A stretch of 64,000 nt of DNA from Emydura subglobosa (lineage: Eukaryota; Chordata; Testudines; Chelidae), in NCBI GenBank assembly GCA_007922225.1, contig ML679962.1:29681563-29745562 (forward strand), in the 5' to 3' direction. Positions 48,440 through 60,594 of the stretch are shown piece after piece. Each line of letters begins with the position of its first letter. Within the stretch, counting starts at the first letter, position 1. A model generated the notes under the pieces. It was given only the letters and a program-made list of their open reading frames with translations, did not search any database and was not told the origin of the DNA. The position numbers were made by a program, and so were the translations under genes.

Positions 48440-49320
48440 ACACAACTCAATATTTGCTTTTATCAAACACTGAAAAATTCAACCTTAACATCTGCTCTCC
48501 ATAAATATTCTTGCTAGCAGATCCTGAAAGTCTGAGTGTCACACAGAACTGAACACAGTACTCCAGCTGAGACCTCACCAATTGCAAGCAAAAAAGGACA
48601 ATGACTTCCCATATTTCACACACAATACTCATGTTAATACTCCTGAGTGCCCCCTCATGGCCAGAGGTCAGTCTGCAGCGCTCTGCTACCAAATTTCTCC
48701 CCTCTTCAGGACCCCTTAATAACCCACAGTCCCACAGGTAATTACAACATTCCCCTCCTGCAGTCCCATTTATTAAGTCTTTACATACTGGCCCTTCAGG
48801 CCCCAACCCTAGTTCAGTCACTTATTCTCTTTAGATAAGGAGTCGCTAGCCCTTCTTCCCAGAACTACGTTCCAATTCAAAGTCTCTCAGGCTTTCCCTA
48901 GCTAGAGCTCAGCCCTCTGGCTTCCAGGCCTCCAAACCCTTCTGCTAGGCAGGGTATCTAGCAGGAACCCCCTGCTCACTGCAGCTCCTCTCTATTGCAG
49001 ATCCCTTGGTCTCAGGGTCTTCCCTGCAGGAGCCTTTCACGTGCTCTGCAGTCTCTCCATTATTTCCTGAGCTTCTCCCTTTCATTGCCTTATAAAGAGC
49101 AGCAGATGGATGCAATCACCTAGATCTCTGCAGCACCACTCCCATGCCAGTTATTATTCCCCATTTTGTATTTGTGCATTTGATTTTTCTTTCCAAAGTG
49201 TAGTTCTTTGCACTTGTCCTTACTGAATTTCATCTCGTTGATTTCAGAACAATTCTCCAATTTATCCAGGTCCTTGTGAATTCACAAGACTCCTATACTA
49301 CTACTTTTATAAATACGTCT
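48440..49320 (-). mobile_element. CR1 LINE fragment, minus orientation, split by an insertion
   Basis: The left part (about 48440-48650) reads ACACAGAACTGAACACAGTA and CTCCAGCTGAGACCTCACCA, the reverse complement of a CR1 ORF2 tail. The right part (about 49125-49320) reads CCCCATTTTGTATTTGTGCA and GTTCTTTGCACTTGTCCTTA, the next segment of the same CR1 order. Between them lies about 475 bp of unrelated sequence, listed separately. Confidence 0.85.
48650..49125. mobile_element. Unclassified insertion inside a CR1
   Basis: GC-moderate, pyrimidine-rich segment separating two consecutive parts of one CR1. It contains TTATAAAG near the right end (49090-49097) and no coding frame. About 475 bp with a TATA-like word would suit a solo LTR, but no TG...CA ends or target duplication could be fixed. 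About 100 bp of CR1 expected at the junction appears missing. Confidence 0.5.
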
Positions 49321-49406
49321 ATGTCTATTGTTTTTCAAGGTAAATATAATGACTGTGCCATACTTTCCTTGGTCAGCCCACTGATTGAAAACACAGAAAG
49401 GCATTT

Positions 49407-49509
49407 AGGATTTCCAGAAGAACCTAGGAGTTAGGCTTTCAACTGCCATTGAAAAAAAAAATCAATGGGAACTGGGTGCCCAACTTCCCTACGCACCATT
49501 GAAAATCTT
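49407..49509. repeat. About 100-bp near-palindrome
   Basis: AGGATTTCCAGAAGAACCTA and CTACGCACCATTGAAAATCTT are approximate reverse complements, with inner AACTGCCATTGA and ATCAATGGGAACT pairing around a nine-A run. Confidence 0.7.
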
Positions 49510-49514
49510 CCCTT

Positions 49515-51750
49515 CAGGTCCCAGTATTGGGAGCTCTGGAAGTACAAGGTAAATTAGAAAGATAGAACAAGTTCAAAGCAGAATTCTCAGTGTATACTAC
49601 TGAGACATCAAAATGAACTTTTATACAGGACATATAAAATAGTGTGAGCAACTATTATTAGTAGCAGTATATTCCAGAAGCCTCGAGCAAAATCAGGGAC
49701 CCATTGTTTTAGATGCTGTACAGAGTGAGAGAGTGTCTCTACCCCCAAGAACTGAAATGTAATGTTACAGACCAGACACCAAGGGCAGTTTGTCCCAAAT
49801 ATACACGCTCTGAAAGCCACATTTAACTACTTAAATAAACCTCAAACAAAATGATCCAATAGCTGAACTAGAGCCAGCAGTCCTAATACAGACAAGACTT
49901 CCTGCTTACGGTATTTTTTGTGTATCTGTTACATGTCCATCACCATGACATCTGAATTTACTGATTCCAGCGGGCTTCTCTTGGCTACCATGAAAGCTTC
50001 GTCTGTGGGATCAATACTATTATCTTTTGACAGGCTAATTTCCTGTAAAGAGTAAGAAAAAGTGAAGAATAAAAGAGCAAAAAACCTGCCATTAAAAATG
50101 TGCACACTGAAAAAATGGGCCTCTCACAGGTAACATCATACATTATGAAAACTAAGTTCTGTTCTTTCATTGACTCCCACAAGAATGATTTTTTTAAAAT
50201 TATTATTGAACAGCTTCATTTCAGTGTGAATAATCACTTCAGTGCAGGCAGGAAAAGAACTTCCACTATATAATTTATGTATCTCAAGTGGGTAAATAAA
50301 CCTTAAATGCATTTCTGATAGTTTTGGCCAACAGCCCCCCTTCCCCTCTATTTTATATTGTGGAGTTTTCTGATCTGATCTTTTTATATCACACTTTTTA
50401 TATCACACCCAGGTACTTAACAGAAGGCTGTTTGCTAAAATGACAGACCAACCTGCACACAATTTACCCACCTGGGATTCATGCCTGGCCCTGCATTGCT
50501 TACTCACTCGGTACACAGGCAAAACTCCCTGTGACTTCTTTAGAAGGAATAACCTCAGGAATCCTTTTTATTTTACCAAATGAATCAAGTCATGATTCCT
50601 CAGTTGATAACATGCAAACTTATTCCTTGGAGAAACTAAACTAAAACACTTTGCTGAATAAGTAATGCAGTTATACTATACCTGCAGTGTCAAACCTTCC
50701 TCGATCTGTTTCCTCCTTTGATCGTCCTCTTTTTAATATGCCCATTTTATAGGCATATGTAAAAATAAGCAAGTAGCCAAGTGCAACTTTGACAGTAGAA
50801 GAGTTTAGTAAAATATGAGGGGCAGGGGACAGTATAAACCAGCTTATTAAAAATAATGGCCAGATCTTTTTCTGCGCCTGTCACTCTTGCTGGTTCTTTT
50901 GTGTGCTTGCTACACACACAGTATAGCAGAGACATACTAGCTGAGACTGACCTACCACACAGACATTCAGCCCCTACTTTAGCAGGGTGCAATAAAAAAA
51001 GGTGGCAAAGAGTATCTTGATTGATTAGACGAAGTGGCAAATCTATTCCTTACACTCCATTTAACAGAGTTTGATTAATATTCAATTAACAGAATGAATC
51101 TCAGAGGAAAATTGCTGTCTGACCCCATGCACCCCACCAAAAGACAAATAGCACCAGTACAGATGTGGCACAAATGCAGGCACAGAAAGGGTGAGATGTG
51201 ACAAACCCCAACACCAGCCTAGACTCTAGCCAAGATCTCATCCTACTGGTTTTAATGCATAGCTAGAGCATGACTGAATGTCACTTGTTCAGACTGTGCA
51301 CTACACAGAGATGAGGGGGGGAAATAGCAAAGAGGAGCACCAGAAGCTAAGCTGGGCTTCTCTGCAGCCGGGCCCCCCAGATATTTCTGAAACTAGATCA
51401 TGCAGCAAGCCAGCCTCTGCATATTCATAAACGCCCACAAAGCAGTCTCACATGACAGCACGTGGTAAACCAGCCTTACCTTAGACACCAGATATCAAAC
51501 ATCTGGCTGCATAGCTAACGTAGCCCAAGCTATGGAGGACCTCACACACAATCCTTCTCATCCCAGATGGCCCTGCAAGAGAGCAAATAACTTTCCAGTC
51601 CCTCCTTTTGGCATCTTACATGGGAGAGGCCTGCCATCCTCTGTGAAGGCTTTGGTGAATGGCAGGCTTCGTTCTGGTGTATTCCCTCCCTACTTCCCCC
51701 CTCACATGCCTGAAAAAAAAATTAGTTGAAACAGATTCTGTTAACCCCAT
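49515..51750. other. Intergenic, no gene seen
   Basis: No supported gene or transposon. A tandem 14-mer TTTTTATATCACAC occurs twice in a row at 50381-50408. Confidence 0.5.
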
Positions 51751-51763
51751 TCAACAGCACGTG

Positions 51764-51810
51764 AATCAAAGCTCCAGAAGAAATCAAAGATCCAGAATCA
51801 AAGATCCAGA
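51764..51810 (+). repeat. Short tandem repeat, 14-mer units
   Basis: ATCAAAGATCCAGA occurs in perfect tandem at 51783-51796 and 51797-51810, with a one-mismatch copy at 51764-51777. It sits just upstream of the CR1. Confidence 0.9.
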
Positions 51811-51849
51811 TACATACAGACCAACACAATTCTAATTCAGCACATAAAA

Positions 51850-53990
51850 CCAGGAGTGGTGTCAAAGTAGGGGTTTACTGTAAACAACCAAATCAGGAGG
51901 AGGAGAAGATGGGTCAGGCATTTCTAGAGCAAATAATTATCTAAGATGTAAGACCCGGCAGTTACAGTGCATTTAGCTACCCAGACATCTATTGAACAGT
52001 AAATAGAGAAAAACACATTTCCAATAAGTTCTTGGAATAAATTGGGGACAACTTTTTGTTTCAGCAGGTGGAGGATGTAACCACAAGAACAGCCAGTTTA
52101 GACTTGATTCTGACTAACAGGGAGGAATTGGTTGTGAATCTGAAGGGTGAAGGCAATTTAGCTGAACGTGATCACTAAATTATAGATGTCATGATTCTAA
52201 GGAAAACGTGAGAGCAGCAATATAAGGAAAATGGACTTCAAAAAAGCAGGCTTTAACAAACTCAGAGAACTGATAGATGAGGTCCCAAGGGAAGAAAATC
52301 TAAGGGAAAAAGGAGTTCAAGGACAGCTGGCAGTTTCTCAAAGAAACAATATTAAAGGTGCAACAGCAAACTATCCCGAGGCAAAGGAAAGATAAGAAGA
52401 GTAATAAGAAGCCTATATGGCTCCATCAGGAGCTCTTTAATTAAATGAAAATAAAAAATGAACATTACAAAAGTGGAAATATGGACAAATTGCAAAGGAG
52501 GAGTACAAAAGAATATCACAAGCATAAAGGGACAAAAATCAGAAAGGCTAAGGCACAAAATGAGTTACACTCAGCAAGGGACATACAAGGAAATAAGAAG
52601 AGGTTCTATAAATACATTAGGAGCAAGAGAAAAATGAAGAAAAGTGCAGGTCCTCTACTTAGCTGGAAGGAGAGCTAATGAGGCTGAGGCGTTTAGTGCC
52701 TATTTTGTTTCAGTTTCACTAAAAAGGTAAATTGGGACCAGATGCTTAACACAATTTATATTAACAAGAGAAAAGAAACATTAACCAGAATAAGGAAGAA
52801 ACAGGTTAAATAATATTTAGATAAGTTAGACGTATTCAGATTAGCAGGGCCTGATGAAATTCACCCTGGAGCATTTAAGGAACTAGCTGAAGCAATCTTA
52901 GAACCATTAAGAACTCATGGAGGACAGGTGAGCTCCCAGAGGCAAACACAGTACTTATCTTTAAAAAGGGAAACAAAGAAGACCCAGGGAACTATAGACC
53001 AGTCAGACTAACTTCGATACCTGGAAAGATGCCGGAACAAATTATTAAACGATCAGTTTGTAAGCACCTAGAGGATAACGGGGTTATAAGTAATAGCCAA
53101 TATGGATCTATCAAGAACAAATCATGCCAAACCAACTTAATTTTCTTCTTTGACAGGGTTACTGACCTGCGGGATGGGAGGAAGTTATAGATGTGACATT
53201 TCTTGATCTTAGTAAAGCTTTTGACATAGTCCCACATGACAGTTTCATAAGCAAAGTAGGGAGATGTGGTCTAGATGAAATTATTATAAGATGGGTGCAA
53301 AAATGGTTGAAAAACCCATACTGCTGAAAAGGATATGGAGGTCATAGTAGATCACAAATTGAGTCAACAATGTGATGAAGTTATGAAAAAGACTAATATT
53401 CTGGGGTGCATTAACGTGAGTGTGGTACATAAGACATGGGACATAATTGTCCTACTCTACTTGGCACTAGTGAAGCCTCAGCTGAAGTATTATGTCTGGT
53501 TCTGGGCACCACACTTCAAGAAAGTGTAGAGAATCCAGAGGATGATCAAGATTTAGAAAACCTGACCTATCAGGAAAGGTTAAAAACTGAGCATCTTTAG
53601 TCTTAAGAAAAAAAATAACTATCGGGGTAGGGTTGGGGCAGGGGTTACCTGGTAACAGTCTTCAAATATGTTAAGGGCTGTTATAAAGAGGATAGTGATC
53701 AACTGTTCTCCAAGTCCACTGAAAGTAGGACAAGAAGTAATTGGCTTACTCTGCAGCATGGGAGATTTAGTTTAGATATTAGGGGGAGAAATTCTAATTA
53801 TAAGGATAGCGAAGCACTGGAACAGGCTTCTAAGGGAAGTTGTGAATCCTCATCATTGGGTTTTTAAGAACAGGCAAGACTAACACCTGTCAGGGATGGT
53901 CTAGGTTTACTTGGTCCTGGCTCAGCACAGGGCTGGACTAGATGACTTCTTGACATCCCTTGAAGCTCTACATTTCTATGGCTCTGTACT
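51850..53990 (+). mobile_element. CR1 LINE, about 2.1 kb, endonuclease to 3' end with internal deletion
   Basis: Plus-orientation copy. Conceptual pieces in order: end of the endonuclease domain ([18 protein letters not shown] and LAERDH); the linker ([20 protein letters not shown] then [12 protein letters not shown], open frame 52445-52678); RT fingers (NYRPVRLTSIPGKMPEQII, about 52988); RT palm (VIDVTFLDLSKAFDIVPHD-like, about 53180); then a jump near 53320 directly to the LEVIVDHKLSQQCDEV-type C-terminal part (open frame 53335-53529). The 3' end is TGGACTAGATGACTTCTTGA followed by CTACATTTCTATGG. The YADD segment is lost in the deletion, so it is inactive. Confidence 0.93.
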
Positions 53991-53994
53991 TTAC

Positions 53995-55740
53995 AATACA
54001 AGACCAAGCTTACTGTGTTTACTGAAAGCATCTAAGGCCTAAATCTGACCCTGCATCCTGATTTGCACCAGTGTAACACAGCAGAATTAGCTCCTAGAAG
54101 TAATTTTCAACTTGTTCTGAGGCATAAAGCAGGCTCAGGCTCTCCCATGTAATCAAATCAGGTATTTCTAGTGCACCGGTCATGGTGCCATGACTCTCTT
54201 GTGCATGAGTAATGGTTGTGTAGGGGGAAGACTCTACACGGGCCTGACTAATCCTGAAGACAGTGAGTTCAACCTGGAAGACTGGCCAGGGCAGACCCAC
54301 AGCAGCTCCACTGCCCAGACCTGAAAAGCTGGTGAAAGCAGGGGAGAACTCATGCAAATGAGTTTTGAGCTCCTCCCTGAACGCCCAGACTGACCATCTA
54401 TATTTCACACCCTGGTCTGTCGCCTGGGGGACAGATCAGTGTAGACGGGACCAGACACAAGGGTGGGTCCTGGACACTGCTGCCCCTCCTGCATTCATGC
54501 AAACCTCCTTCGGCACCAGTGGGCCAGTGGGCACTGGTTCGCAGCACAGTTTCACAGGGCTCAGCCAGCTCTCCAGACTGCTCAGCTCCTTCACTGTCTC
54601 TCTGGCTGTCACTCAGCCTCAGCTAGGGAGATCCTGCCCCACCCATCCCCAACATCACTTTGAATACCCAGTGTCATGTCTGATAGCTGGGGATGGAGTC
54701 ACTTGACTGCCTTTTAGAAACAGTGGACAGGCTCCTGGAGCTGCATAACAGTCACCCGGCAGCTATTGTAGGGGATGCAGGATACTCTGTTAGGAGTCCA
54801 CTTCTCTACGTCTGCAACGTGGCCAGGCCACAGAGGCCAGAGGGCTCCTCACTGCAGGGGAGGTTTAGGTCAAGATTTGGGCCATTCGGTACCAGAGCAT
54901 TTTGAGTTACCTGTGATTTCTAGATTTCATTTTTTCCATGCTCTGAAACAACCTGTGCCTTGTCATCTAGCCACTGGATTGTTTGAACACATTACATACG
55001 AGGCCTTTTCCCATTTATCTTACTGCATACACTGGGCCGCCACCATTGCTGATTAAAAAGCAGCAATCATGATGTTCAGCTGTATTGAGAAAGAGAGAAA
55101 ATAGTACTGGCAAAGTCAGGATGCCGTTACAAACACAGGCAGCTCACCCTCACTTTGAATACAGCAGTCAGTTTGGCATTAACTGTAAAGATATTTATTG
55201 TTGCTCTTTGTAAATAAGTTTGAACGCATGCCTAGAGGCTAAGCGTATTCCAAGACACACACACAGTAATGTACAAATGAATAATTTACAAGCATATAAA
55301 ACCTCAGGTTTCTTCAAGCAGCTAGCCAAAAAAACGGTACAAAAATAAGTCAATTTCCAAAGAGTCTATAAAAGATTGAGTGTTTTTTAACACTTCATTT
55401 CCTTTGTACATTACCCTATGTGTGGGAAATGATTTAATATCGCTATGTCAATATCCTACATATCTGAGCAACGATTTCTCCATTTAGAATTTATTAACAG
55501 GTTTCTAGCTCATGGTGCTTCGGTTATTTTTTCTGTTTAAATACATTAATGTGGTGACTACCATTTGTTTTATAAAGATACTAACTCTAGAATGGACTTT
55601 AATTGAATTTTAACAAAACGGGGCTAAAACAGTGCACGAGGGAGTTAAGTAGAATTAGCGTAGCTGGCTATAGAGCATTGAGGTGAAAGACAAGTTTCCA
55701 ATGACTAGTAATGAATGTTTTCAAGACTGAACTGAGGAAT
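53995..55740. other. Intergenic, no gene seen
   Basis: A half-palindrome with CTGACCCTGCATCCTGATTT and GCACCAGTGTAA is at about 54040-54080. Open frames at 54.1-55.0 kb on both strands look like GC-rich chance frames. Confidence 0.45.
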
Positions 55741-55744
55741 ACGA

Positions 55745-56560
55745 TAAGGAGTTACATAAGAATGGCCATACTGGGTCAGACCAATGGTCAGTCTAACCCA
55801 ATATCTTGTTTCTGACAGTGGCCAGTGCCAGATGCTTCAGAGGAAATTAACAAAACAGGACAATTTTGAGTGATTCATCCGCTGTCGGCCAGCCCCGGCT
55901 TCTGGCAGTTGGAGGTTTAGGGATACCTGGAGAATGGGGCTGCATCCCTGACCATCTTGGCTAATAGCCATTGATGGACCTATCCTCTAGGAACTTATCT
56001 AATTCTTTTTATTAACCCAATTATACTTTTGGCCTTTACAACATCCTCTGGCAACAAGTTCCATAGGTTGACTGTGTGTTGTGTGAAGAAGTACTTCCTT
56101 CTGTTTGTTTTAAACATGGTGCCTATTCATTTCATCAGGTGACTCCTAGTTCGTGTGTTATGTGAAGGGATAAATAACACTTTCTTATTCCCTTTCTCCA
56201 TACCATTCATGATTTTATAGACCTCTATCATATTCCCCTTTAGTCATCTCTTTTCTAAACTGAACAATCCCAGATTTTTTAATTTCTCCAACTATGAAAG
56301 CTATTCTATACCCCTAATGATTTTCATTGCTCTTCTCTGCACCTTTTCCCCATTCGAATACATCCTTTTTGAGATGGGGCAACCAGAAATGTATGCAGTA
56401 CTCAAGGTGTGGATGTACAATGGATTTATGTAGTGGTATTCTGATATTTTGTGTTTTATTATCTCTCTTTCTAACGGTTCCTAATATTGTTAGCTTTTTT
56501 GGCTGCTACTTCACACTGAGTGGAAGTTTTCAGGGAAATATTTAATGTTTTACTCAAGTA
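55745..56560 (-). mobile_element. CR1 LINE 3' portion, minus orientation
   Basis: Starts with the well-known reverse-complement CR1 tail (ATAAGAATGGCCATACTGGG, TCAGACCAATGGTCAGTCTA, CCAGTGCCAGATGCTTCAGA) and continues through ORF2 text (GAAGAAGTACTTCCTTCTGT, TCATGATTTTATAGACCTCT) to ACCAGAAATGTATGCAGTAC near 56400. Fairly well preserved over 800 bp; 5'-truncated. Confidence 0.93.
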
Positions 56561-56564
56561 CGAA

Positions 56565-57500
56565 TAAACAGGAAGCAGGGTGGAAGATGAGACTCTTTTG
56601 TGATATTTCCCATTCAGCTTTGGTTCCTATCAGAGTCTAAAAATGAATTTGCTCTGATATGCCGACCATTTTGGAACAGACTCCCCATCTGCATATTTGG
56701 AATTAGAGAAAATACAAAAATGTAGCCCCAGATGGATGCTTGTTGTCACTTGCCATAGTTAACATATTTATTGTTAAAACACAGGAAAGTAAAACAGGCC
56801 TTGTGAAATTCACACTTGTGGCTTTTCTGGTTAATGATCCACAATATTATTTCTTGTTCTGTGCCTGTTTCATTTGGTTTCTGGATGTGACAATACTAGT
56901 TACTATAATTTCAGTCAATTGTAGAGACCACAAGATCATCACACACCCCCATGTAGGCTGAGGCCCAACCTTTCTCTGACAGGCTCCACAAGGGGGAATG
57001 AAGCATCTCAGGTTCACCTGGGAGAAGTCAACTCACCGAGTAACTGAGAGGCAATTAATTAGGCAGGGAAGCACCTGAGCATGATAAAAGGTAAAACCGC
57101 AGAGGGAGAGTTCCTGTGGAGAAAGGAAGCTGACAGAGACAGCAGCGAGAGGATTTCTCCAGCAGACTAGTGGGAAGCTGCCAGAGAAGCCAGCACTTTG
57201 AAGAGGGAGAGGCAGAGAGAGAGAGAGGCTGGGGGAAGCCTACAGAGGACGAGTGCTAGGAAGTAACTCAGGGAGCAGCACGAGATTGAGGAGGATTGGT
57301 TCTGGCTGTTCCAATCAATGTCCCGAGTTGGAATCAAAGGGACTGGGCAGTCTTGGATTCCCCTACGTACTGCAGCCTGGGACTTTGGAGAAGGCTCTAA
57401 AACCAGGAGACATAGGGCTGTCTAGTCCCCACTAAAGCCAGGGGACTTCTGACTCGCCATTACTCTGAAGGGGGCAGAGACTATCAAAGGCTGGGTCGTA
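56565..57500. other. Intergenic, no gene seen; purine-rich tract
   Basis: The 57.1-57.25-kb part is strongly purine-rich with a (GA)n run near 57211-57225. The segment 56990-57480 looks like one repeat-type block (possibly an LTR) but could not be classified. Confidence 0.35.
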
Positions 57501-57736
57501 ACAAGGACTTGACGAACACAGAATCAAGTGTGCAAGTGTACTAGACATGTGCAAATGGCCATTTTCTGTAGTTTTATTATTCAGCCAAAAATCAAATAGA
57601 TTTTCATGAGGCCAGCAAGACACCATGCTGACTTTAGGACTATCCACTTCCAAAATTCATCATACAGTCACAGATACGCTAATGCTGCTCTAAACAATGG
57701 TTGGAATTATATTTTTAACACTGGAAAACTATTTAT

Positions 57737-57753
57737 AAAAAAAAAAAAAAAAA
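57737..57753 (+). repeat. 17-A homopolymer
   Basis: Uninterrupted A run following ATTTAT. No obvious retroposon body is recognised directly upstream. Confidence 0.95.
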
Positions 57754-57979
57754 TCCAGCCAGAGAGGGAGGCCAGGTATGGAATTTCAGGCCAAACAGCT
57801 GTCAAAGTTATAAGGATCTGAAATCAGAGGGTTATCATGGAAAGTACTAGTCAATCTTAGCGATAAGTGTTACTACTAGCTCTGCCTATAATAATACCGA
57901 TAACTCCGCTAGTAGGCATTAGTGTTATAATTAGAACGGGGCAGTTTTCCCTGTCCTATATGAAAGTGTTCAAGATTTC

Positions 57980-58360
57980 AAACATTTTTCCATCCTGAAT
58001 CAAGACGAAAAGTCACTCAAACTTTTGCTAACTGAAAATCCAAACAATTTCAGATTTGGTCAATAGAAATGCTTCAGTTCAATAATTTCAATTTTCCAGA
58101 TTTTTAATTTATTTATTTAATTTTTTTTTACTATAAATTACATTTCTAAAAAAGTCATTTTGAATAGAAAACCAGAACTTTTTAATTTAAAAAATGTCAA
58201 AACAGGACATTTTGATGATTTTCAAAGTGTTTTAAAAAATGTTTCAAACTGGGAAATTTGTCAGAACTGACCCTCTCCCATGAACAGTATTGGTTTCAAC
58301 AAGTTGTCATGTTCTGACAGATAAACGCTCAGTCAAAAAATTCCTGACCAGCTCTATGAA
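57980..58360. repeat. AT-rich interspersed repeat, inverted relative to the 18.4-kb copy
   Basis: Ends with AAAATTCCTGACCAGCTCTA; the reverse complement starts TAGAGCTGGTCAGGAATTTT, the wording of a common sauropsid repeat. The interior is full of AAAATGTTTCAAACTGGGAA-type words. Non-coding; class unknown. Confidence 0.5.
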
Positions 58361-58364
58361 TAAT

Positions 58365-60485
58365 TTCTTGATCATTCAACTACCAATAATCTGAATAGAT
58401 AATTCATGAAAGCCACTTTTAGCTTAATCTTACAAACATCTTTCACATTAATGGATCCACAAATGTTTTTACTGCAGTTCATTCATTTTCTTCACTTACA
58501 TCACACAGAAATCAAACACAGCTAGTTAGAAAAAGGCAAAATGCCTATTAAATTATCAGGTACTTTGCTCATTGGTCTGCTGCTGCTATCGTACTATAGG
58601 AAGAAAAACCATGCTTTTGCTAGGAAATCAATTAAGCTTATGTTTAGACAGATGGTATCAGTAAACATCTGATGTTCTTAATTATTAATCTGACTTTTAA
58701 AACGACTCTGATGTTTAAAACAATGAAGAGGGCAACAACAGGCGATCCCTGACTGATATTAGGCCAAGATTTTGTTTTGCACTCCTTGGTCAGATTGCCC
58801 CTTAGCTCAATACAGAAGCTGTGGATTCAGCAGAGGAAATTTCCATGCTCTTTCTACGCATTGGGAGATGGAAGGAGATTAAAGTGCACCCTGCTCATTC
58901 TAGCAGAAGACCTTGTTAAGACATCAGGCAGCCACCATTTCCAGTTGCGGCTTCTGTCAAGAACCTGCCAGGACTGCTGGGGGACAGAATGGCCACTTAT
59001 AGCTCCCTAAAGACCTCGGAGAGTTGACAACCGAGAGAGCAGGAGGAGGCAAGCTAGCAGGCCCTGCTGAAGAGTTTACACTCTGACTGGCAAAGTGCTC
59101 AACGAAAGAGCTGAGCCACTTAGGGGCACAACTTATATCTTAGGTGACACGCAAACAGAATGGATATGACAACAAAAGGTAAGGTGTGTGTATCCTGGAG
59201 GAGGGGATAGATGCAGGGATAGAGGATTGTGCAAACTAACATGTTTACCATTGTTTTGTGAAGTTGGTTGACATTTTTTAAAGAAAAGTTTTTTACTGGA
59301 AAATGGGGTTTTGTCAAAAATGAATTGTTTTGTGATTAAGTTTGGACTACATTTTTTGTTTTGAGGTTTCGAGACAATGGCCACTTTCTCACAGCGTTTA
59401 ACTCACACCACCCTTTCCCCCTATACTTTATCAAGTAACAGATTCCTTTTCTCAAAAGATTTTTCTGTTTTCATTTCCCCTTAACCTGTTCTCCCTTGCC
59501 CCATTTATCTCTGTTGCAAGCATTTCGCTCTATCACATCTATGCAACACTGATCCCTGTATCTTACCTTTTACAATTAACCTTTTAATTGACATTTTACC
59601 CTTTGATCCTTTTTCTGTTTAACCCCTAGTTTTTTTATTCCATAGCAATTGCTCAAACAATTTACACATGGGCCCTCTTCTACTCCTGTATGGTCTCTTT
59701 TCAACTTCAACATATACCCCTAAAAGTCACCTATCATCCAAACATGTTCTATTTTTCTCTGAGGCCAGAGAAAATTTCTTCTGCTGTAATATCTGATATC
59801 AGATTCACCTTTCCATGTCTAGTATATACTAAACCCCACCCACCCTACACACACTATGTACATACCTTGCTTCCCAGAACAGTATACCATTGTGGTAGAA
59901 GCAACATCATTTCTGCCTTTTATTTGGGTTTTCATTTGATAGTGAGAATACAATGTAAAAATAGTACTTAGAAATATTACAAATAACTACTTACCAATGA
60001 AAAACTGCTTTACTGCCTGTCTGAAAACTAAGCAAGATCTCCATAGTAGTAATTGCAAGCTTTAAAGGACAATCATTATATAAATAGATAATAAAAATAA
60101 AAATAGAGCACTACCATGGTGGCTTTGGAGTTTACAAGAACCACTATTCAAGTTTAAAAAGCTTAGTTTTTAAAAACAGTATCATTACCCATTTTACTAA
60201 CAGCTGATTGAAGGGAAAAGATTTTTGCATGAATTTTCCCATTTCTTTTGGGTGATTTTGTGACCTCATCACTTGATGTTTTTGCAAGAAATTAGGGGTA
60301 AATGCTCTTTTCCTCCACACTGAATTATCCAAAAGTACAAAAAAAAAAAAGCACCCAATTTCATGCAGGATTTTAGACTTGTGAAATTTGGAGGAGAAAG
60401 ATGCTGGATAGTGATCCTCTTCTAAGCTTTCCGTTTGTGGTAAGGAAACAGGAGGGTGGAAAAAGGAAGAAAAATAAATTCACCA
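58365..60485. other. Intergenic, no gene seen
   Basis: AT-rich sequence with no recognised exon, RNA gene or transposon. Confidence 0.45.
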
Positions 60486-60489
60486 TAGT

Positions 60490-60590
60490 AAGCTCTTCAG
60501 GGCAGGGACTCTCTTACTATATGTTTGTTCAGCACTTTGTATAATGGGGCCTTAATCTTGCTTGGATGTCTGGGTACTTTGCAGATCCGC
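60490..60590 (+). repeat. Amniote L2/MIR-type tail
   Basis: AAGCTCTTCAGGGCAGGGAC, then TTTGTTCAGCACTTTGTATA and ATGGGGCCTTAATCTTGCTT follow the common amniote tail (gctcttyggggcagggact ... cagcrcctagcacaatggggccct). Class assignment is tentative. Confidence 0.6.
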
Positions 60591-60594
60591 TACC

